Assembly: GCA_000824785.1 (NCBI GenBank)
Contig: CCNB01000016.1
Location: 110,925-153,925 of the forward strand
DNA: 43,001 nucleotides
Direction of reading: 5' to 3'
Origin: Mesorhizobium plurifarium
Lineage (GTDB): Bacteria > Pseudomonadota > Alphaproteobacteria > Rhizobiales > Rhizobiaceae
This document shows, piece by piece, positions 1-8,255 of this stretch (the stretch's first letter is position 1; each line of letters begins with the position of its first letter). Below the pieces are notes generated by a model that did not search any database, had not been told where the DNA came from, and was given only the letters and a program-made list of their open reading frames with translations. The position numbers and the translations under genes are program-made.

Positions 1-7
1 CCCACAA

Positions 8-130
8 GGGGGGAGATTGGCGGCTTCGGCGCCCCGCTCCATCGTGCAACTTTGGCGGTTGGCGAAAGCCGGCGTGACATCTGATCTCCCCCCAAGTGGG
101 GGAGATGGCCGGCAGGCCAGAGGGGGGCGC
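8..130. repeat. Intergenic palindromic repeat, family A, left copy
   Basis: Starts with GGGGGGAGATTGGC, has an internal GGCGAAAGC, and ends in the hairpin-forming CTCCCCCCAAGTGGGGGAG followed by GCCGGCAGGCCAGAG. The reverse complement of 42882-43001 lines up along nearly the whole length with roughly three quarters of bases the same by eye. The first bases look like the end of a further unit cut by the window edge. Repeats of this style are common between genes in rhizobia; no coding function is seen. Confidence 0.8.
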
Positions 131-164
131 TGTCCCGCCGGCTTCTAAAACTGTCTCCGCCGCT

Positions 165-1223
165 CTACTGCGCCGGCGGCAGCAGCGGCGAACTGGACGA
201 TGCCAGGTCCGGCGACGGAAAATCGGATGCCGGCTGGCCCGGCTGCGCCGACGCAGGCGCGGCCGGGGGCGGCGGCAGCCCTGGCAACGCCGAGTCCGCC
301 GGCGGAAGCAGGGTAGGCGGCGGCGAGGCAGGCTGCTCCCCGGAATACATCAGCCTCGGCTGGCCGGCATCCGCGATCGCCGGACCCAGGCTGCGCTGGA
401 TCAGCGCCTCGACATGGTCGTTGCGCTGGCGCGCCGTATCGGCGCCCATCACCACCACGATCAGGTGACGCCCGTCGGCATTGTAGGAGGTGACGATGTT
501 GTAGCCGGAGGCACGGATGTAGCCGGTCTTGATGCCGTCGACGCCGCGCACGCGGCCCAGCATGTCGTTGTGGCCACGCACCAGCCTGCCGCGGAACATG
601 AAGTCGCTTTCGGAGAAATAGTGGAAATGCTGCGGGAAGCGCTTTTCCAGCGCCATGCCCAGCACCGCCATGTCGCGCGCGGTGGTCACCTGGCCGTCGT
701 CGGGCAGGCCGCAGGCATTGCGGAAATTGGTGCCGGTCATGCCGAGCGAGCGCGCCTTGGCGGTCATCATGGCGGCGAACTGATCCTCCGAGCCGCCGCC
801 CAGATATTCGCCCACCGCCACCGCCACGTCGTTCGCCGACTTCACCACCATGGCGCGGATGGCGGAATCGACGTCGATCGTCTCGCCGCGGCGGAAGCGC
901 AGCTTGGTCGGCGGCTGCGAGGCGGCGTGGTCGGAAACCGGGATCCGCGTTTCCTTGGTCACCCGGCCGCTCTCCAGGGCCTCGAACAGCATGTAGAGCG
1001 TCATCATCTTGGTCAGCGACGCTGGATAGCGCTGCGACCTTGAATTGACCTCGAACAGGGTCTTGCCGGTCGAGGCGTCGACCACGATCGCGGCATATTT
1101 CTGCGGCTGCGCCGGGACAGCGAGTACGCTTTCGGTGGGTGCAACCGTCGTGCAGCCGGCGACCAGCGCGAGCAATGCCAAGACGGCGATGAGTTTCCGG
1201 AGGAGAGGGAAGGTAGGGGGCAA
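165..1223 (-). CDS. D-alanyl-D-alanine carboxypeptidase family protein, predicted lipoprotein
   Basis: Penicillin-binding-protein-type serine peptidase that would trim the terminal D-Ala of peptidoglycan pentapeptides in the periplasm. The three active-site motifs are visible in order: SLTK (near residue 69), SAN (near 129) and KTG (near 233). The N-terminus is a signal sequence ending in the lipobox VAGC, so Cys24 would be lipidated and the enzyme membrane-anchored, unlike the classical DacA type with a C-terminal amphipathic helix. The C-terminus (about 295-352) is low-complexity Pro/Ala/Ser. The only plausible start giving this signal peptide is TTG at 1223; an in-frame stop lies 13 codons upstream and there is no clear Shine-Dalgarno. 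At 352 aa it is of normal size. It stands alone, next to a long repeat. Confidence 0.9.
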   Translation of the reverse strand: MPPTFPLLRKLIAVLALLALVAGCTTVAPTESVLAVPAQPQKYAAIVVDASTGKTLFEVNSRSQRYPASLTKMMTLYMLFEALESGRVTKETRIPVSDHAASQPPTKLRFRRGETIDVDSAIRAMVVKSANDVAVAVGEYLGGGSEDQFAAMMTAKARSLGMTGTNFRNACGLPDDGQVTTARDMAVLGMALEKRFPQHFHYFSESDFMFRGRLVRGHNDMLGRVRGVDGIKTGYIRASGYNIVTSYNADGRHLIVVVMGADTARQRNDHVEALIQRSLGPAIADAGQPRLMYSGEQPASPPPTLLPPADSALPGLPPPPAAPASAQPGQPASDFPSPDLASSSSPLLPPAQ

Positions 1224-1363
1224 GACTTGTTCTAAAGCTGTTGCTGAGATGCGGCGAAGCTAACGTAACCCATGTGCGGCGTCCAACTGGTTAACGGCGA
1301 TAGAAGCGCATTTGCCCAGGTTTTCGGTGTGTGTGAGCATGCTTTCTTTGCTTCCGGAGGTTC

Positions 1364-1546
1364 GGCGCTGCCCCTCACCTGCCTGCCGGCATCCTCTCCC
1401 CGTATAGTGACGGGGAGAGGGGAGCCGCCATCGCCGGTTTCGCCAATCCCCAGCGTTGCAGAAAGGGCGCAGCCATAGCGGCCAGCCCCTTTCTCCCCGT
1501 CACTATACGGGGAGAAATGCCCGGCAGGGCAATGAGGGGCAGCGCC
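1364..1546. repeat. Long inverted-repeat intergenic element, family B
   Basis: The gap 1224-1651 holds no gene; its main content is this element. The left arm runs GGCGCTGCCCCTCA...TCTCCCCGTATAGTGACGGG and the right arm is its near-perfect inverse, TCTCCCCGTCACTATACGGG...TGAGGGGCAGCGCC. Each arm contains its own smaller hairpin (CTCCCCG/CGGGGAG). Related shorter copies occur at 16561-16620 and 24822-24941. Transcripts could fold into a long cruciform. It lies between divergently transcribed genes. Confidence 0.8.
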
Positions 1547-1651
1547 TGCGACCACAAGTTGGCCGCACCTTGATGCAAAATGCCGATTGCCCCGCTTGCG
1601 CGCCCTCCATTGGACAGGCTTTTCTTGCGCAAAGATTCGCGGGAGGCATGC

Positions 1652-2755
1652 ATGGACACGGTCACGATCGGCGCAAAGGGCATCTCCGTCTCGCTCGATC
1701 TTGCGGTCGGCCATATCGGCGCGATGGATATCGAGGCAGACGGCCGCGTCCTGAAACCTCTGCATCGCGCCCCTTGGGTCGGCTCGCCGCGCGAGAGTCT
1801 GCCGGAAACTCTCCCGGAAGGCACCGTGCGCCTGTCCGGCGATTTCCTCTGCGCGCCCTTCTCCGCCAGCGATGTCGAGGCGGCACCCTTGCATGGCTGG
1901 CCGGCCAACAGCGCATGGGACGTCGTCGAGAACGGCGCCATTGCCGGCGGCTGGCGGGCTGTCTTCCGGCTGCGCCGCAAGGTGATGGGCGCCACCATCG
2001 ACAAGGTCTTCACGCTGCGCGACGGCCACCCCTTCCTTTACCAGGAGCACATCTTTTCCGGCGGCTCCGGCGCGATCTCCGTCGCCCATCATCCGATGAC
2101 GGTGATGAAGGGCGGCGGCCGGCTGGCCTTCTCGCCCAAGCGCATGGCCGTCACACCTCCCACGCCGCCGGAGCCGGATCCGGCGCGCGGCCGGTCCATG
2201 CTGGCCTATCCGGCTCGCGTCACCGACCTCTCGCGGTTCCCGCTGGCCGCCGGCGGCACCACCGATCTCACCGACTATCGCATGGAAGACAGGCGCGAGG
2301 ATTTCATCACCCTGGTCGAGGCGGATCACGGCGGCCCGGGCTGGGCGGTAATCGCCCGGCGCGCCGAGCAGGATCTGGTTATGGTGCTGAAGAACCCGGC
2401 CGAACTGCCGGTGACGATGCTCTGGTTCTCGAATGGCGGCCGCGACTACGCGCCCTGGAGCGGCCGCCATCTCGGCGTGCTCGGCATCGAGGACGGCCGC
2501 ACCGCGATCGGCCACGCCGCCTCGCTCGGCGACAACTGGCTGAAGCATGAAGGCGTGGCGACGGCCTTCGCGCTGGCCGAGGGCCGGTCGGTGTCGTTTC
2601 GCCATGTCATCGGTGGGGTGCCGTTCGCGGAAGCCGAGGCGCCGAGCATCGAAGCCGCGCCCGATCGGTTGCGCATCCTTGCCCCCAACGGCGCAGCGAA
2701 GGAGGTGCCTTTCGACGGCGGCTTCCTGCGCATCGGCCGCTCGGTTCCGGCGTAG
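1652..2755 (+). CDS. Conserved hypothetical protein, possibly galactose-mutarotase-like fold
   Basis: A soluble protein of 367 aa with no signal peptide or membrane segment. The layout resembles aldose-1-epimerase-fold proteins: a beta-rich chain with a central HHPMTVM stretch (near residue 149) and a WFSNGGRDYAPWSGRHLGV stretch (near 255-275) reminiscent of sugar-binding segments. I do not recognise a specific family, so the fold assignment is tentative and the substrate unknown. The start at 1652 is chosen because GGGAGG sits 5-10 bases ahead of it; an upstream ATG at 1580 would add 24 residues without a ribosome site. Possible link to sugar metabolism from the kinase gene downstream, but a repeat separates them. 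Confidence 0.65.
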   Translation: MDTVTIGAKGISVSLDLAVGHIGAMDIEADGRVLKPLHRAPWVGSPRESLPETLPEGTVRLSGDFLCAPFSASDVEAAPLHGWPANSAWDVVENGAIAGGWRAVFRLRRKVMGATIDKVFTLRDGHPFLYQEHIFSGGSGAISVAHHPMTVMKGGGRLAFSPKRMAVTPPTPPEPDPARGRSMLAYPARVTDLSRFPLAAGGTTDLTDYRMEDRREDFITLVEADHGGPGWAVIARRAEQDLVMVLKNPAELPVTMLWFSNGGRDYAPWSGRHLGVLGIEDGRTAIGHAASLGDNWLKHEGVATAFALAEGRSVSFRHVIGGVPFAEAEAPSIEAAPDRLRILAPNGAAKEVPFDGGFLRIGRSVPA

Positions 2756-2780
2756 GCCTCGGCCAGAGCGCCCGCTGGTT

Positions 2781-2962
2781 CGTCATTCTAGGGCGGAGCA
2801 AGGAGCGAAGCGACGCGCGCAGACCCTAGAATCCATTCCGTTACCGTGGCCGGAGGATGCAACGGCGCAGAATTCTGCACCCTTGGGGCGCGTCGAAGTC
2901 ACCGCATGGATCCTCGCGTCTGCGCTGCGTCGCTTCGCTCCTTGCTCCGCCCGTGGATGACG
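2781..2962. repeat. Inverted pair of a GGAGCAAGGAGCGAAGCGAC repeat, family C
   Basis: The gap 2756-3092 holds no gene. It contains two inverted copies of one unit: left GTCATTCTAGGGCGGAGCAA... (from 2782) and right, read on the other strand, GTCATCCACGGGCGGAGCAA... (from 2961). The shared core of 26 bases from GGGCGGAGCAA onward is identical and similarity continues into the GGATCCAT/GAATCCAT segment. The centre is about 65 bases of unrelated sequence. This is a type of palindromic intergenic repeat I associate with Rhizobiales. Confidence 0.8.
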
Positions 2963-3092
2963 AAGGGGAGGGCGTCTCGGTTGATCTCGAAGGGTGGGTA
3001 AGCGATCGAAATGTCGGCGTCAGCGATCCCAGTTTGAATTTTCCATCGACACCCGCCAAAATGCCGATCGCAACCTAATCGGAGAGGCGCCG

Positions 3093-3704
3093 ATGTCCGA
3101 GATCGCCCATATCACCGCCGCCATCTTCAAGCGCGCCGGCAAGGCCAGGCGCTTCGTCGTCGCCATTGCCGGTCCGCCGGGCTCCGGCAAGTCGACCCTG
3201 TCCGCTTCACTGCGTGAGCTTCTGCCGGAAGGCACATCCGAGGTCGTGCCGATGGACGGCTTCCATTATGACGACATCATCCTCAACCGCCGCGGCTTGC
3301 GTCCCCGCAAGGGCGCGCCGGAAACCTTCGATTTCGCCGGCTTCGAGACGCTGCTGAAGCGCATCCGCTCCGGCGAGCCCGACATCGCCATTCCGGTGTT
3401 CGACCGCAGCATCGAGCTGTCGCGCGCGGCGGCCGAGATCGTCGGCGCCGACACCAAGTTCATCCTGGTCGAGGGCAATTACCTGCTGCTCGACGAGGAG
3501 CCGTGGTCGCGGCTGGCGCCTTTGTTCGATTTCACCATCTTCGTCGACGTGCCGCGCAATGAGCTTGAGCGCCGGCTGATGGAGCGCTGGCGCGAGCACG
3601 GCAAGTCGGATGAGGACGCCCGCGCCTGGATCGCCTCCAACGACATGCCCAACATCGAGCGGGTGCTGGCGCGGCGCCGGCCTGCCGACATGGTCATCGG
3701 TTGA
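3093..3704 (+). CDS. FrcK-like P-loop kinase (phosphoribulokinase/uridine kinase superfamily)
   Basis: A 203-aa cytoplasmic kinase-like NTPase. Walker A is GPPGSGKST (near residues 28-36), followed by MDGFHYDD (near 55-62), where the family places catalytic/substrate residues, and a Walker-B-like strand FILVEGNYLLL (near 124-134). The general plan matches the kinases encoded beside fructose ABC transporters (FrcK) and the PanK/Udk group. The phosphate acceptor cannot be told from sequence; a sugar or nucleoside is likely. The start is supported by GGAGAGG at 3081-3087. No transporter genes are adjacent here, so the usual frc context is missing. Confidence 0.8.
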   Translation: MSEIAHITAAIFKRAGKARRFVVAIAGPPGSGKSTLSASLRELLPEGTSEVVPMDGFHYDDIILNRRGLRPRKGAPETFDFAGFETLLKRIRSGEPDIAIPVFDRSIELSRAAAEIVGADTKFILVEGNYLLLDEEPWSRLAPLFDFTIFVDVPRNELERRLMERWREHGKSDEDARAWIASNDMPNIERVLARRRPADMVIG

Positions 3705-3808
3705 TGGCGGGTCATCGACCAATGGCCCTGGCGATTGGTTAACCTGCTCAATTTTCACTATTTTTGGGCGGGAACCTTAAGGTTTTGGCGCCGTTATGAC
3801 CCTATCCC

Positions 3809-3872
3809 GAATTGTCCGGCGCCGGAGCAATTCCAGGAAGGCGCGCACCGCTTTCCGTCTGGAGTTGCGAAG
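3809..3872. repeat. Small palindromic intergenic repeat, family E
   Basis: A near-perfect inverted repeat (GAATTG at 3809 pairing with CAATTC at 3833, with CCGGCGCCGG in the middle) runs into GAGCAATTCCAGG...CCGTCTGGAGTTGCG, an element type I recall as widespread between genes in Rhizobiales. It lies 20-80 bases upstream of the next gene and may form part of its leader. Confidence 0.6.
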
Positions 3873-3892
3873 AAGATTGCAGGAGCTGTCAG

Positions 3893-4231
3893 ATGGCAAC
3901 CAACAGCAGAAAAACCGCGCCCAAGAAAGCCAGGGCCAATCAATCCAGGGTGGCGCAGGCCAAGGCCGGCGCCGCCCCCGCTATCGCGGAGCGGTCGAAG
4001 GACGCCAAGCCGGCTTTCGGCAAGGCGGCGCCGAAAAAAGTGACGCCCGGCGCGGCTCACAAGGTCGCGGCCAAGGCACAGAAGCCGCATAAGCCAGCAA
4101 CGGGAGCGGCGGCGAAGAAATCGGGCCCGATCCGCACCGTGGCCAGCGTCGCGACAGGAGCGGTCGTCGCTACCGCGCGGCTCGCGGCGTCCGTGTTCGG
4201 CCGCGGTGGCGCGAGCGCCAAGACGAAGTGA
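3893..4231 (+). CDS. Small basic Ala/Lys/Pro-rich protein, function unknown
   Basis: A 112-aa protein dominated by Ala, Lys, Pro, Gly and Thr with almost no acidic residues. Repeated KAAPKK, AAAKK and KAQKPHKPA stretches recall histone-H1-like or nucleoid-binding tails. Near the C-terminus a weakly hydrophobic alanine/valine segment (about residues 78-102, SVATGAVVATARLAASVFG) could be an amphipathic or membrane-touching helix. The start at 3893 has AGGAG at 3880-3884. DNA binding is only a guess from composition. It is convergent with the downstream GST gene with four bases between the stops. Confidence 0.6.
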   Translation: MATNSRKTAPKKARANQSRVAQAKAGAAPAIAERSKDAKPAFGKAAPKKVTPGAAHKVAAKAQKPHKPATGAAAKKSGPIRTVASVATGAVVATARLAASVFGRGGASAKTK

Positions 4232-4235
4232 GGGC

Positions 4236-4940
4236 TCAGCCCTTCGCCGGGATGGTGAGGCCCCGCTTCACCGCCGGCCGCGCCAGGCCGCGCTCGAGCC
4301 AGTCGGCGACGATCGGGAAATCATCGAAGCCGACCAGCTCGCGCGCTTCGTAGAAGCCGATCAGGTTGCGCACCCAGCCCAGCATCGACACGTCGGCGAT
4401 GGTGTAGTCGTCGTCCATGATCCACTTGCGGCCCTTCAGCCGCGTTTCGAGCACGCCGATCAGCCGCCGTGACTCGTCGCGGTAACGCTCCAGCGGCCGC
4501 TTGTCGGCGATCTCGCGCCCGGCGAATTTGTGGAAGAAGCCGACCTGCCCGAAGATCGGACCGATCGCCGCCATCTGGAAGAACACCCACTGTATGGTCT
4601 CGTAGCGCCGCGCCGGATCGGCGGGCATGAGCTTGCCGGTCTTGTCTGCCAGATAGAGCAGGATGGCGCCGGACTCGAACAGGCCGATCGGCTTGCCGCC
4701 CGGACCGTCCGGGTCGATGATCGCCGGGATCTTGCCGTTCGGGTTGAGCGACAGGAATTCCGGCGTCCAGCTCTCGTTCTTGCCGATGTCGACATAATGC
4801 GGCTCGTAGGGTAGGCCGATCTCCTCCAGCGCGATCGACACTTTCACGCCATTGGGCGTCGTGGCGGAATAGAGCTGCAGGCGGTCGGGGTGCTCGGCCG
4901 GCCAGCGCTTGGCGATCGGAAAGGCGGACAGGTCGGTCAT
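4236..4940 (-). CDS. Glutathione S-transferase, YfcG/YghU-like (nu class)
   Basis: A 234-aa cytosolic thiol-transferase or disulfide-bond reductase. The N-terminal thioredoxin-like half contains SATTPNGVKVSIALEE (about residues 25-40), where TTPN matches the nu-class active-site region, then NPNGKIPAI with the cis-proline and ESGAILLYLAD, the glutathione-gamma-glutamyl contact. The all-helical C-terminal half ends with YTIADVSMLGW, the N-capping motif. Length and motif order are normal. The start at 4940 is preceded by GGAG; an open frame continues upstream to 5159 but would add 73 residues overlapping the KAS gene. It follows the KAS gene on the same strand after 136 bases. Its natural substrate is unknown. 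Confidence 0.9.
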   Translation of the reverse strand: MTDLSAFPIAKRWPAEHPDRLQLYSATTPNGVKVSIALEEIGLPYEPHYVDIGKNESWTPEFLSLNPNGKIPAIIDPDGPGGKPIGLFESGAILLYLADKTGKLMPADPARRYETIQWVFFQMAAIGPIFGQVGFFHKFAGREIADKRPLERYRDESRRLIGVLETRLKGRKWIMDDDYTIADVSMLGWVRNLIGFYEARELVGFDDFPIVADWLERGLARPAVKRGLTIPAKG

Positions 4941-5076
4941 CGGAAACTCCGGATGCGGATTGGCGCCGGGGCGGCGCCTGTGGCGGGTGAGCAAAGAATT
5001 AGGACTCCGGCCAGCCGGGATCAATACACGGCGAAAACGGCCAGCCGTGCACATAGAGTCAACCGACTGACTGGGA

Positions 5077-6285
5077 TCAGACCGCCTTGAAGGCCAGCAC
5101 CGCATTGGTTCCGCCGAAGGCGAAACTGTTGCTGAGCGCGGCGCGCACCTTACGCTCACGTGCCGTGTTCGGCGTCACGTCGAGGTCGCATTCCGGGTCC
5201 GGCTCGCGGTAATTGGCGGTCGGCGGCACGATGCCGTCGCGGATCGCCATCACGCAGGCGATCATCTCCAGCCCGCCCGAAGCGCCCAGGCAATGCGCAT
5301 GCATCGACTTGGTCGACGATACTGAAAGCGAACGGGCATGGTCGCCGAAGACGCGCTTGATCGCCGCTGTCTCGATCTGATCGTTGGCCTTGGTGCCGGT
5401 GCCATGCGCGTTGAGGTAGTCGACGTCTTCCGGATTGAGCCCGGCATCCGCCAGGCAGAAACGCATCGCCGCTTCCGGCCCCTCGACGGTCGGCGCGACG
5501 ATGTCGGAGGCATCGGCGGAAAGCCCGACGCCGGCGATCTCGGCCAGGATGGTGGCGCCGCGCGCCATCGCATGATCGTAGCTTTCCAGCACCGCCATGC
5601 CGGCGCCTTCGCCAAGCACAAGCCCCGCGCGGTCGGCCGAGAAGGGCCGGCAAGTGTCGGGCGAAAGCACCCTCAGCGCCTCCCAGCCCTTGAGCACGCC
5701 CCACACCAGCGGCGCTTCGGTGCCGCCGGCGACCATCACGTCGGCGCGGCCGAGTCTGATCTGGTCGACGGCCGAGGAAATCGCATGGTTGGCCGACGAG
5801 CAGGCCGACGTGGCGCCGAAGACAGGGCCGCGCAGCCCGAGCGCCATGCTGACCTGGCCGGCGGCCGCGCCCGGCATCACTTTCGGCACGGTGAAGATGG
5901 CGGCACGGTTGCGCCCTTCGAGCAGAATCGCGCGGTAATTCTCCTCGATGGTCTCGAAGCCCGCGACGCCGATGCCGACGATTGCGCCCATCCGGTAGGT
6001 GTTGTCCGCATGCGCGGTCAAGCCCGATTGCCGCATGGCTTCCCGCGCCGCGATCACCGCCAGCAGGCTGAAACGGTCCATCGACACCACCTGCTTGCGG
6101 TCGATGCCATGGTCCGGCAATTGCTTGATTTCGCAACCGGTCTTGACCTTGAGGTCATGCAGCGACGGATTGTCGATAGCGCCGATGGCCGAGCGGCCGG
6201 CGCGCATGGCGTCCCATATCGCCGCCGCATCGTTGCCGAGCCCGCAAATCCCGCCAATACCGGTGATGACGACGCGTTTTTGCAT
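5077..6285 (-). CDS. Beta-ketoacyl-ACP synthase, NodE-like (KAS II type)
   Basis: A condensing enzyme of 402 aa that extends acyl chains on an acyl carrier protein in the cytoplasm. The catalytic triad is intact: Cys162 in TSACSSANHA, His294 in NAHGTGTKAND and His331 in HAHCLGASGG, with Lys326 in STKS. Segments such as HGIDRKQVVSMDRFSLLAV and DPECDLDVTPN resemble, as I remember them, rhizobial NodE more than housekeeping FabF. The gene starts 4 bases after the ACP gene on the same strand, the nodF-nodE order, so the pair probably acts together on a specialised fatty acyl chain. No other nodulation gene is in the window and I see no nod box, so a role in Nod-factor acylation should not be assumed; lipid A or another lipid is as likely. 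Confidence 0.88.
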   Translation of the reverse strand: MQKRVVITGIGGICGLGNDAAAIWDAMRAGRSAIGAIDNPSLHDLKVKTGCEIKQLPDHGIDRKQVVSMDRFSLLAVIAAREAMRQSGLTAHADNTYRMGAIVGIGVAGFETIEENYRAILLEGRNRAAIFTVPKVMPGAAAGQVSMALGLRGPVFGATSACSSANHAISSAVDQIRLGRADVMVAGGTEAPLVWGVLKGWEALRVLSPDTCRPFSADRAGLVLGEGAGMAVLESYDHAMARGATILAEIAGVGLSADASDIVAPTVEGPEAAMRFCLADAGLNPEDVDYLNAHGTGTKANDQIETAAIKRVFGDHARSLSVSSTKSMHAHCLGASGGLEMIACVMAIRDGIVPPTANYREPDPECDLDVTPNTARERKVRAALSNSFAFGGTNAVLAFKAV

Positions 6286-6289
6286 GCAG

Positions 6290-6544
6290 TCAGGCTTTTT
6301 TCGCGATCAGTTCGCGAACCGCCTCGACCATGTCGCCGACGTTCTTGAGATTGCTCCAGGCGTCGACCGTGTTCATCTCGATCTCGATGCCGTACTTTTC
6401 CTCGAGATCGAAGATGATCTCGGTCAACTCCAGCGAATGGATGCCGAGCGTTCCGAGATCGGTGCTGGCGGTGATTTCCTCGCCGCCGCTGTCGGCATGC
6501 GCTTTGATCTTTTCGATGATCTCGGTCGTCAGTTGGTCAGCCAT
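6290..6544 (-). CDS. Acyl carrier protein, NodF-like
   Basis: An 84-aa acidic ACP that would carry the growing acyl chain on a phosphopantetheine arm for the adjacent ketosynthase. The attachment serine is Ser37 in GIHSLELTE. Most ACPs have Asp before this serine (DSL); here the codon is CAT, so the motif is HSL. The C-terminal half, GIEIEMNTVDAWSNLKNVGD (residues 52-71), closely recalls NodF. The start has GGAA about 9 bases upstream (weak). The stop is 4 bases before the KAS start, so translation is likely coupled. Divergent from ureD, with about 195 bases of shared control region. The protein would need a phosphopantetheinyl transferase able to accept the changed motif. Confidence 0.88.
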   Translation of the reverse strand: MADQLTTEIIEKIKAHADSGGEEITASTDLGTLGIHSLELTEIIFDLEEKYGIEIEMNTVDAWSNLKNVGDMVEAVRELIAKKA

Positions 6545-6698
6545 TCGGTTCCTTCCCTGTCGTTTCCCGACGCCAACTGATCAGCGCCTTTTTTATCCCC
6601 GGATCCAACAACGCCGTTGCCCTTACCTCGCCAGACATCGCGCGACCGCTCCAGGGTGGCTTCCCTCTATAGAAACCAAAACGATGTCAAGCAACAAG

Positions 6699-6708
6699 CG
6701 ATATATCG
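6699..6708. promoter_or_regulatory. Palindrome CGATATATCG in the ACP-ureD divergent spacer
   Basis: A perfect 10-base palindrome lying 31 bases before the ureD start and about 155 bases before the ACP start, in an AT-richer stretch of a GC-rich region. It could be an operator for either gene. No regulator is identified and no confident -35/-10 pair could be fitted, so this is only a candidate site. Confidence 0.3.
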
Positions 6709-6739
6709 ACAAAGCCGCCAGAGTGCTTAACCTGCAATC

Positions 6740-7642
6740 GTGGACACGATCGAGAACGCCCTGACATCCCGGCCCGCCTTGCCTCTGGCTGCCACTCCTT
6801 TGCCCGCCGCGCAACGTGTTGCCGGGCGAGCCAGGCTTTTCTGCGGCAAGAGCGACGGCCGGACACGCCTGCGGCGGCTCTACCAGGACGGATCGGCCAA
6901 AATCCGCATGCCGGCGGTGGAAGGCGATCCGCTCGAGGCGGTGCTCATCAACACGGCCGGCGGAATGACCGGCGGCGACCGCCTCGGCTGGACGATCGAG
7001 GTCGGCGCCGGCGCCTCCGCCTCCATCACCACCCAGGCCTGCGAGAAGGTCTATCGCGCCGCCGCCGACAGGGCCGAGACAAGCGTCGGCCTGCGGGTCG
7101 CCCCTGGCGGCCGCATCGCCTGGCTGCCGCAGGAAACCATCGTTTTCGATCGCGCCGCCTTCGCCCGCACGCTGGATGTCGAGCTTGGCGACGATGCCGA
7201 GGCATTGGTGCTCGAAGCCACCCTGTTCGGCCGGCTGGCCATGGGCGAGCGGACGGTTCAAGGCAGTTTCCATGACCGCTGGCGGGTCCGCCGGGGCGGC
7301 GCGCTGATCCATGCCGAGGATTTCCGGCTCGGCCCGGATATCGCGGCGACGCTCCAGCGGCGGGCGGCGACCGGCGGCGCACTTGCCGTTGCCACGGTGC
7401 TGCTCGTTTCGCCGCGGGCGGAAGATCTGCTAGACAAGGTCCGCACCATTATCGGCGATCCAGGCATCGGCGACCCCGTTATCAATGACGGCGGGGGCGC
7501 CAGTTTCTGGAACGTCGGCCGATCTGGCAAGCTTCTTGCGAGGCTCTGTGCCGGCGACGGCTACCATCTCCGCAAGCGGCTGGTTCCGCTCGTCGAACTG
7601 CTCAATGGACGGGCGGGCCTGCCCAAATTGTGGTCACTCTGA
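6740..7642 (+). CDS. ureD: Urease accessory protein UreD
   Basis: A 300-aa cytoplasmic scaffold that binds apo-urease and, with UreF and UreG, lets carbon dioxide and nickel reach the active site. Family features are present: INTAGGMTGGDRL (about residues 70-82), TTQACEKVYRA (about 95-105) and the downstream LPQETIVFDRA. The length is usual. The start is taken as GTG at 6740, the only early start giving the expected N-terminus; no good ribosome site is visible. First gene of the urease locus, followed 21 bases later by ureA. Confidence 0.95.
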   Translation: MDTIENALTSRPALPLAATPLPAAQRVAGRARLFCGKSDGRTRLRRLYQDGSAKIRMPAVEGDPLEAVLINTAGGMTGGDRLGWTIEVGAGASASITTQACEKVYRAAADRAETSVGLRVAPGGRIAWLPQETIVFDRAAFARTLDVELGDDAEALVLEATLFGRLAMGERTVQGSFHDRWRVRRGGALIHAEDFRLGPDIAATLQRRAATGGALAVATVLLVSPRAEDLLDKVRTIIGDPGIGDPVINDGGGASFWNVGRSGKLLARLCAGDGYHLRKRLVPLVELLNGRAGLPKLWSL

Positions 7643-7663
7643 TCTGAGATACCGGGACATTGC

Positions 7664-7966
7664 ATGAATCTTACGCCGCGTGAAAAAGACAAGCTGCTCA
7701 TCGCCATGGCGGCGATGGTGGCGCGCAAGCGCCTGGAGCGTGGCGTCAAGCTCAACCATCCCGAAGCTATCGCCCTGATCACCGACTTCGTTGTCGAAGG
7801 CGCGCGCGACGGCCGTCCGGTCGCGGAATTGATGGAGGCGGGCGCCCATGTCGTCAGCCGCGCCCAGGTCATGGACGGCATCGCCGAGATGATCCACGAC
7901 GTCCAGGTCGAGGCGACGTTTCCCGACGGCACCAAGCTGGTCACCGTGCATGAACCGATCCGGTGA
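7664..7966 (+). CDS. ureA: Urease subunit gamma UreA
   Basis: The 100-aa smallest structural subunit of urease (urea amidohydrolase), a separate polypeptide as in most proteobacteria rather than fused to beta. Recognised from the start MNLTPREKDKLLI, the GVKLNHPEAIALI segment (about residues 26-38) and TFPDGTKLVTVHEPI at the C-terminus. It packs against UreB and UreC in the (alpha-beta-gamma)3 enzyme. The downstream gene is not ureB but a small DUF1272 gene, 12 bases on. Confidence 0.97.
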   Translation: MNLTPREKDKLLIAMAAMVARKRLERGVKLNHPEAIALITDFVVEGARDGRPVAELMEAGAHVVSRAQVMDGIAEMIHDVQVEATFPDGTKLVTVHEPIR

Positions 7967-7978
7967 GGAGGAAGACAG

Positions 7979-8230
7979 ATGCTGGAGCTCAGGCCCAATT
8001 GCGAGTGCTGCGACAAGGACCTGCCGCCGGAGGCGAGCGATGCGCTGATCTGCACCTTCGAATGCACCTTCTGCGCCGACTGCGTGGACACTGTGCTGGG
8101 CGGCGTCTGCCCCAATTGCGGCGGCAATTTCGCGCCGCGGCCGATCCGGCCGGCAGCCAGGCTGACGAAATATCCGCCGTCGACCAAACGCGTGCTCAAG
8201 GCCGAAGGCTGCGCGCGCAGGGTCGCGTAA
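7979..8230 (+). CDS. DUF1272 cysteine-rich small protein
   Basis: An 83-aa protein with eight cysteines, seven of them in the first half arranged as NCECC, ICTFECTFCADC and VCPNCGG, which looks like a double zinc-ribbon or treble-clef metal site. I recognise the DUF1272 family, of unknown function. Translation probably starts at 7979, with GAGGAGGA a few bases ahead. Its position between ureA and ureJ suggests co-transcription with urease; a link to metal handling is possible but unproven. Confidence 0.85.
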   Translation: MLELRPNCECCDKDLPPEASDALICTFECTFCADCVDTVLGGVCPNCGGNFAPRPIRPAARLTKYPPSTKRVLKAEGCARRVA

Positions 8231-8255
8231 CCACATGATTTGGAAGGGCAGAAAG